A stretch of 64,000 nt of DNA. Origin: Phytophthora sp. 'mugwort'. Lineage: Eukaryota; Oomycota; Peronosporomycetes; Peronosporales; Peronosporaceae. Below the pieces are notes generated by a model. The model had not been told where the DNA came from and ran no database searches. It saw only the letters and a program-made list of their open reading frames with translations. Both the position numbers and the translations under genes were made by a program. The stretch spans positions 992,001 to 1,056,000 of the forward strand of contig JAUCEF010000012.1 of NCBI GenBank assembly GCA_033558025.1, read 5' to 3'. Shown one piece after another: positions 57,671 to 64,000 of the stretch (the first letter of the stretch is position 1; each line of letters opens with the position of its first letter).

Positions 57671-59904
57671 ATGTACGAAGCAAAACAAGCAGTTCAGAAG
57701 ATGGTGGACGGCGTCGACGCTGATGTCGCCGCAATAGTGGACTTAATGGAGAGTGGACTCGGCCCTTCTTCCAAGAAGCAAGACGCATTAGCCAGCGCAA
57801 AATTCAATATCTTTCTGAGCACGCACGTATGCAAACATTTAACTTCGGCGAAGCCGAATACTGAACACGTGACAAAGGAGATGTTGGCAAACTTCTGTCC
57901 TTCTTGTTTAAAGATCCTGGCATTCATTGGCAGACATCAACGAGCTACCTCAGCTCTATCAAGAGACAACTAGAGGAGAAAACAGGAACAGATCTGCTTC
58001 GCACAGGTCCGGAATGGTATCGACGCTACTGACGTCACCTACAGAAGCAGTCCCTCATGATCGCTATATGGACGGGCAAAAAACAAATTCAAAATGCAAG
58101 CGCCTCCAATAAATGATCTGCGGTCAATTTCTACCATACCCTTTCTCAGGAACGACGATAAAGCCCTACTCGATCGCACTCTACTGAACAAGCAGTGGCT
58201 CGCAATTGTACGAAGCTCCGACGTGGGAATTATACAATTCTCGGACTTGCATTGATACGGTAACTTTTTCGTGATTAACGTAACTCATTTTGAGCGCTGT
58301 CATCTTTGTTGGATTGATAATTCAGAATCGTATTGACTCGTGTATTTTTACAATAGCATTAAGGTGCGCCAGCATCAGAGTATCTCGAGTTTTTGCTCGC
58401 CCAACTTGCTGGAGCGTTGATTCGTATCATGCATTGGCATCCCAATTAGTTGTTGATCCCTACCACGCATCACCAAGAGTGTTTTCACAAGTAGCAGCTA
58501 CCAATACCGATGCGCACGTCGCATCATACATTAACCGATTGCTGACGTCCCTGTACGATAACGATAAAGATTCTACATTAACGAAAACCTCCAGTCGCAC
58601 TTTGCTCGACGAGGTGGTACTGCTTATGTCAGCTCTAATCCCAGCGTCAATTTTTCCGACTTGGCTCACCGCGGTCTCTGGTCTATGGATGGGTTCGCGA
58701 CCCTGCTGGAGTATATATCGCCGACATCCGCAAGGGACCAGAACGTTGCAAAGGTTCTTGGCGGGTGGACGGATACAAAGCAGGTTGGTCATCCGCCTAC
58801 GCTAGACTGTTTCGATAAGGAGCCACATCGAACATTCACAAGGGTCAGGGAGTTTGTCCAGGCTCTACGACTTCTACACTTCGCGAAGATCGCCCCAAAA
58901 GGCTTCGCAGACTACCTTACCGCAGCATTTTTGATGTACTTCCGAGATACGTTAGATGTAGCTCCTCAGCATATTCTCCATCAAGAGCTTTAGCGTGTGC
59001 ACGCTACGCTGCCACCGATTCACCAGTATCATGGAGAGCTTCTCGACTAGGGCAACAAGATCCGCGAACGATTTGTCATGTACAATATCTTATCACTTCC
59101 ACTTCAGCACATTAAAGACAGCCTCGCCACAGACGAGCAAGCAACACAGTTCGCTGGAATGACTACCTTTGGGGATACGCTTGAGCGTCTGCTTATTGGT
59201 CATCAACAGCTAATCGTTCCGAATAAGGAACTCAAGAACATGATACTTCCCATTCTCGACCGGATTGGACACCCACCAGTTTTGTCGGCACCAGTGTGTA
59301 GCTCATGCTGTGGGCGCTCCTCTACCAGTGCTACAGAACCAAGCGACAGCACTGTAGGAGCTGCAGCACTATCGCTGCGTCCCGCCATACTTGGCCAGGC
59401 TTGGCCCCAGAGCTTGGCGACCTTGAAGGGTAAGCGTCTCTCCGACTTCTTGATTCAGTTCTTCATGGAAGGTCTCGACTCGTTTCCAAAGCCACCAGGG
59501 AATTGCGGCCAGAAGGACTGCCTGCGGGCTGTCGAGATTGTAGCATACGTCGCAGATCTTGGCAGCATACCGTCACCCCTGCTTTTTCGCAAGAGTCCGA
59601 GAGAATGCTTTGGATATCTGCAATGAAGGACATGGCACGTCAATGCGAGGCCGTATTAGTAAATGGATTTACAAAGAAACAGCAGGGGTTCAAGGGAAGC
59701 ACCGCCGATCCGAAAATCGTACAGACATAGTCAAGCCGTGGAGTGAGCTGACCAATCCGCAGAGGGCAGCATTTCGCTCGATGCCGCGCATCCGGTTTCA
59801 TCGACCCATACAGCTCCGACGTAATGCCGGTCTTTCACTTGAGTGGCGTGACAATAGCATAATAGTAATGGGGCGGCATTCACGTGAGCTCGCTTGGAAT
59901 TAGT
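57671..59904 (+). pseudogene. Decayed multi-frame repeat protein, family not recognised
   Basis: Plus-strand frames 57671-57973, 58290-58805, 58661-58993, 59078-59626 and 59559-59903 follow one another and read as protein, e.g. DAVAAIV-like helices, LAHRGLWSMDGFATLLEYIS, RDQNVAKVLGGW and MTTFGDTLERLLIGHQQLIV. Frame changes and stops separate them. The HRG ... KVLxGW arrangement recalls a repeated oomycete protein, but I have no firm name. Confidence 0.4.
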
Positions 59905-60104
59905 CCATTACATTCCATACACATTTGGACAACCATACCCTTGAACTAGTCAAAGTGCACCGGCAAGTTGATGTCGTCACCGGGGACAAGAATCGCACCT
60001 CGTCAGTGTCCACCATACCTCCGAGCATCAAGCTGAAGACCTCCACCAACTTCCACATGCGCGAGCACGAGACCTCTTTAAAGGCCGAGGCCACCAACGA
60101 GTCC

Positions 60105-60155
60105 GAGTCCACCGCCGAGCCCGATCTCACCGCCACGCATGAGTCCACCGCCGAG
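60105..60155 (+). repeat. 36-bp period repeat (Glu-Ser-Thr-Ala rich)
   Basis: GAGTCCACCGCCGAG at 60105 and again at 60141, with related units around it, inside an open frame 59925-60332. The encoded stretch alternates E-S-T-A-E and P-x-T-A. Confidence 0.6.
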
Positions 60156-60649
60156 TCCGAGCCCACCGCCGATGAGTCCAGGACGAAAGTGAGCCCGCCG
60201 ACGTGCTGGCGCACACATCCAAGGCAGTGTTCACGAGCCCACCTCTTAGTTATGCCGCTCGCCATCAACAATTCACCGTCGAGTCCACGCCGAGCCATGT
60301 TCGCTGGTCCGGTCCCGAGAATACGCCACTGACCAGTCTGGTACGCCACCCGCTTATTTTTACCCAATCCGGCGCCTTGGACGAAGTTAGTGGTGGTACA
60401 TTATTTTTCAGTGGCGCAGGCAAGTGTAAATGACCGGCCGGAATTATTCGCTATCTTCGGCCACGGTTTGATAGACTTCGAGGGCCAAAGATAAGCCGAC
60501 GATAAGCGGTACAGCTACTGTAAAGGGTAATCTGAAAATAGTCTGTATCCCATTGCACGCTATCGGTAGCTGGTTTGAACGACAGCTTGCTGCTTAAGAG
60601 CTCACTTCCAGTCAATTATCCCCGAACCATCTACTATAAAGACACATTG

Positions 60650-60868
60650 ATGCGTCGTTCCTTCTTTCTGGTCCTGGTCGTGATCATATTCGTCGCGAGC
60701 AGCATTGCGCCCCAGCACCAAAAACGTTCAAAAACACCGACAATGAGGCTTGGCGCCTTCGACTGATAACCGAAGTCCAAGAAGAACGAGGTGCCGGCAA
60801 CGTCGGGAGGTTATTCTCGACAACTAGAACGAGGAGCCGATAACATCGGGAGGTTATTCGCGACAACC
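60650..60868 (+). pseudogene. Possible broken secreted effector (signal peptide, then frameshift to an EER-like stretch)
   Basis: ATG at 60650 opens a 38-codon frame with a strong signal-peptide-like start (MRRSFFLVLVVIIFVASSIA) and stops at 60766. Directly at the stop, another frame reads an Arg/Leu-rich stretch followed within a few residues by EER. A signal peptide followed by Arg-Leu-rich and EER motifs is the layout of oomycete RXLR effectors. The frame break and the tandem repeat that follows mean it cannot work as such. Chance is possible. Confidence 0.3.
60783..60868 (+). repeat. Two 43-bp tandem copies
   Basis: Copies 60783-60825 and 60826-60868 (GAACGAGGNGCCG...CGGGAGGTTATTC...) differ at a few positions. 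The 43-bp period is not a multiple of three, so it shifts any reading frame. Confidence 0.85.
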
Positions 60869-60959
60869 AGAACAAACAAACGAACAATAATGTTGTTTCC
60901 AGAAATTTAATGTTGTTCTTGTTGTTTGTTCTTAACGTTGGAAAATGAAGACTAACCTG

Positions 60960-61417
60960 AGACGACGGCAGCCTTGCCTCCGCGCTATCCTACAAAACGC
61001 AAGACCATTTTGCCCCTCGAGCACGTCAGGAGGTCCAAAACCGTTGACCTACCACTTACCGTGGACTGTGCCATCAATTCAGGATGCGATGGCTACGAAG
61101 ACACGATGAAGTTGAACTTGAAACGCATGAGGTGGTCCGGAACCAGGTGCACGGCATTCTGTCTCCAACGCATACATCTTGCCGATGCACTCTGCCAATA
61201 TTTGGCCAACCCGTCGTTTGGCTGAGGACCGCGACAAGTGGCTTCCCGTCCGGAAATTGCACCAGGGTGCAATACCAAATGTCTCCTCCAAGCGAAAGGT
61301 TTTGCTTACTTGACGATCCCACCAATGTAAGTGGTCGTCTATACTGTCGACAGTATTTGTGCGGGCTAACGCTTTTGCGTTTACAAACACTTAGTAACGG
61401 ATGAGCTAATCCACCAG
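60960..61417. other. No gene seen
   Basis: Overlapping short frames on both strands with no recognisable domain precede the coiled-coil gene. Confidence 0.3.
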
Positions 61418-62080
61418 GTGGATGCGAAAATGATGCAGCTCACTTCCGTGTCAGTGCCACGAAGTATCCCTGAGACTGCTGCTGTGGCGAATGAAGATGA
61501 AGTGAAGGGTACAACTCCAATTACCACAGGTGCCAGTTACAGGGGTACTGCACGCGCTGCTAGCGAAGCTGCTGCAGCTGTGGAGGTTTATCGACAGCAC
61601 CGAGCTGAAGCTAAACTCGCAGAAGCGAAATCCACAGCCCAAGCCAAAGATCGCGAGCGTTTGGATGCTCAGCTCCAAGCAAAACAAGATGCGCAGCGAG
61701 CACAGGAGCTTGAATTGGCGCGAAACGAGCAGGTTTACGCACGGTTGTTACTGGAGAAGGAGTTGGCTGACCGGAAACATCAAAACCAGGAACTGACGCA
61801 AGTCCGCAAGCAGCTGGAGGACCAGCTTCAAGCTACAAATGAGAGTGCCCAGCGCTTTCAGACCAATATCACCTCCACGGACCAAGCTCTCGAGGTATTT
61901 GCAATACTGCGGCGGTTGTTGTGTGCTGTATAAATTTTAACTTTTTATTCGCGACAGATGATCAAGCAACGCGCTGTAAGTGATGCCAAAGAGCGTGACG
62001 AGCTTCAGCGACGACTGCGCATTCCCGAAGAGGAGAAACTAGCTTTGCAGAGTAAAAGTCGTGCATGCATGATTCAATGA
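61418..62080 (+). CDS. Coiled-coil protein, two exons
   Basis: Exons 61418-61894 and 61958-62080, intron 63 bp (GTATTTG...GCGACAG), 199 residues, phase 0. Residues ~55-150 form a long Ala/Gln/Glu/Lys-rich coiled coil (AKDRERLDAQLQAKQDAQRA, ELADRKHQNQELTQVRKQLE), which continues after the intron (AKERDELQRRLRIPEEEKLA). Without splicing the frame stops at 61933. No functional motif. It may be a host gene or part of a nearby element. Confidence 0.5.
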
Positions 62081-62155
62081 TATTATGCGAATTGAAATCA
62101 ACGTTACTATCTTTTTGCATTTGCTTTATCGTTTTTTTTTTTTTTCTTCTTCTGC

Positions 62156-62223
62156 TTAACCCCTTGGCCCCCGACGTCGTAACTTACGACATGACAAAAA
62201 ATATATGTCGTAAGTTACGACAT
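62156..62223. repeat. Candidate piggyBac 5' end with 17-bp inverted repeat
   Basis: TTAA at 62156-62159 is followed by CCCCTTGGCCCCCGACG, as in piggyBac elements (TTAA target, CCC-rich end). Just inside, GTCGTAACTTACGACAT (62176-62192) and its exact reverse complement (62205-62221) form an inverted repeat. Confidence 0.5.
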
Positions 62224-62694
62224 ACAGAGCTCAACAATAGGAAATGGCTCGAAATCAGAAATTAAATACTTTAATCAAGTCATTCTTTAAGAATTATGTC
62301 CAAGAGATAATTGAGGATTTTACAAAAACGGGACAGATTTGGGAAGAGAGCGGGAAAAGATGGGATGCGAAGGAAAATTTTGCCATGACCTGCGGTCACT
62401 CATTCTTGATTTCTCCGAATGGGACGCATATGGTCGGGGACACGAGCGAAATCAGCCGCCGTTGACGCGGTCGCCCGCGACATCGATTTTGGCCACATGC
62501 GGCGGCAAATGGCGGCGGGTTGGGTGGGCTTACAAACGCCAAACCGGGCTATCTAACGAGCGGAGGTACTTGATCCCTGATGGCCCCAACGTGTTGGTTG
62601 GAGAAGGAGCAGTTGTTGCTTATGCACTCTAGTCTGGATTACTAGAGAGCGTGGGGACTACATGTGAGGGCGAACGAGTTGCGGGCAAAGGCGC

Positions 62695-62855
62695 GAACAC
62701 GACGGACGTGCGCGTGGAAGCTGCGAGCGGGAGAGCCGAAGCTTCGAGCGTGGACGTGGGGGCTGTGAGCGTGGGCTTGGCTTCGAGCGTGGGTGTGGAG
62801 GCTTCGTGTGTGTGCGTGGTGGGCGTGGGCGTGGGGTGTTGGGTATGGGAACGAG
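62695..62855 (+). repeat. Degenerate GT-rich repeat tract
   Basis: Irregular copies of AGCGTGGG/GGCTTCGAGCGTGG units, giving a Val/Ser/Gly-rich frame on plus and a Pro/His/Thr-rich frame on minus. Low-complexity, probably non-coding. Confidence 0.6.
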
Positions 62856-62899
62856 GAAGAAGCATGTGGTGATATTAGAGCGTCCCAGATCGACACAAG

Positions 62900-64000
62900 A
62901 GCGCAGCTCTCTCAGAATGCACTCAACGAGTGTCTGGGACTTCGAGTGATTCTGAGGAGGTACTCTCGCAGTTTGCTGTATCCAGATCTTTTTTTTTTGG
63001 ATTATTACATGGAGATATTAACGAGTCGCAACGAGATGCTGCCGCAAGCCTACAGATCCTATCGGAGGTGTCGTAGTGGATAGCGATGAAGAAGAAAAGA
63101 ACCTTCCGTGTGGGCTGATGCGACCTTGGCCTAGCGTGAATAAGAATATAAATTTTGTACCTGACGAAGAACAACGGAGTGCATATGAGAGTTTAGCTCG
63201 GGTGACAGTGACGACGATGTAGGCGGCGACAATGCGGAAAAAAGAAAATGACACCCCAGACCGCTGTGATCCTGATGATGATGTCGTGTCGGAAGAAGAT
63301 GTTAGTTGATGGACGAGGCTTTCATCCAGTCACTTCAATTCGGAAGTGGCAAACCTGACAAGTCCTCTGAAAAGAGGCGAACGGATGTATTACGTGGCAT
63401 GGCGTGGAGTACTGTTTCGTCCGAGTTTGAAAGAGGTGTGGCAGCATACCCCGGCTTGGGCGTGGAAGAGGCGCAGCCGTGCCTGGGTTGCGTGACCTAT
63501 GTTACTCACCTTTACTCACTTTATTTTACTTCATGCCGAAGTCACTATGGGTAATTATCAATATGGAGACGAATCGGTACAGCCTGCTGCAAGTTCGCAG
63601 AAGTGCAGAAGGTATTCACGCAACGCAAGTCGGAAATCGGCGGGAGACCGTCAAGCAAACCGGTCGGCGGTTGTAGGCGAAACTTGTGCACGAAATTCTA
63701 CAAGCAATTGGCTTACTTGTTGCGCGTATCCTGTGGCCCAGAAGCGATGCTTTGCAGCACACCGGCCGATGGTTGAAGATGGAGCGGTTCCTGCTGGAAA
63801 GTTTTGGCGATTCATGGGGCGCAAAATATCTTGTAACAGGTGTCAAGGTATTTTGAGTGACTTGCACGTTGTAGATAACGAAGCCGAGCGACGCGTGACA
63901 AACTCTAGAAGCTGCGGCTGGTGCGATCAAGATTCAGCATCGCTTCCTGGATGGATGGACCCTATTTGCGGTGTTTTCGTTTGACGTTGGTGTTCTACCT
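62900..64000 (+). pseudogene. PiggyBac-like transposase, decayed and cut by the window end
   Basis: Near 63680-63990, two frames together read the piggyBac transposase N-terminal core: LVHEILQAIGLLVARILWPR, VPAGKFWRFMGRK, ILSDLHVVDNEAERR and FLDGWTLFAVFSFD. Upstream, an acidic region (EEEKNLPCG, DPDDDVVSEED near 63080-63300) fits the variable N-terminus. Several stops and frame changes; the catalytic DDD part would lie beyond 64000. The TTAA end at 62156 probably belongs to it. Confidence 0.65.

Noticed and set aside
62642..62896. His/Ala-rich or Pro/Thr-rich minus-strand frames as genes
   Set aside because: They arise from the GT-rich repeat tract and have no other coding signal.

Overview
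The window looks like nuclear DNA of an oomycete, most likely Phytophthora or a close relative. The evidence is short introns with GTRNGT donors, YCATTYY initiator-like motifs upstream of some genes, a secreted multi-Kazal protease inhibitor, and a heavy load of oomycete-type transposons (pogo, mariner, hAT, piggyBac, Copia, Polinton). All family calls were made by reading translations by eye; nothing was searched or aligned by program.

Layout. At 3.2-10.9 kb is a host gene island: a PDZ-domain protein, a calcium-dependent-type protein kinase, a four-exon gene that joins a zinc-finger region to a short-chain dehydrogenase (SDR) domain, and a nuclear-type protein. At 11.6-16.3 kb lie decayed pogo, mariner and Copia pieces. 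At 16.8-35.4 kb is a Polinton/Maverick with integrase plus chromodomain, family-B DNA polymerase, packaging ATPase, cysteine protease, major and minor capsid proteins, and a fibre with a peptidase S74-type end. At 38.4-41.9 kb is a hAT element, and at 42.2-43.6 kb a second pogo-type transposase. At 44.0-48.6 kb is a compact host block: the AMPK/SNF1 alpha subunit (six exons), the Kazal inhibitor and a protein with two CENP-B-type DNA-binding regions. At 50.1-51.6 kb is an FtsH-like AAA ATPase without a protease domain. The rest, to 64 kb, is transposon debris (hAT, Copia, piggyBac), one coiled-coil gene, and a possible broken secreted effector.

The main result is the architecture of the Polinton. 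Its two ~210-bp terminal repeats (26851-27058 and 35229-35438) now lie in the SAME orientation. The 6 bp outside them are GATGAT and ATCATC, which are reverse complements. A single insertion (6-bp target duplication ATCATC) followed by inversion of about 16.83-29.26 kb explains this. The same inversion explains why the fibre gene is cut in two (start on the minus strand ending at 29257, S74 end on the plus strand from ~16830). Undoing it gives a normal element of ~16.4 kb. A second, nested inversion (~21.41-26.01 kb) explains why the integrase is also split: its N-terminal part with the first catalytic Asp is on the plus strand at 25785-26006, and its core plus chromodomain is on the minus strand at 20529-21415. 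All Polinton genes carry frameshifts or stops except a few small ones, so the element is dead.
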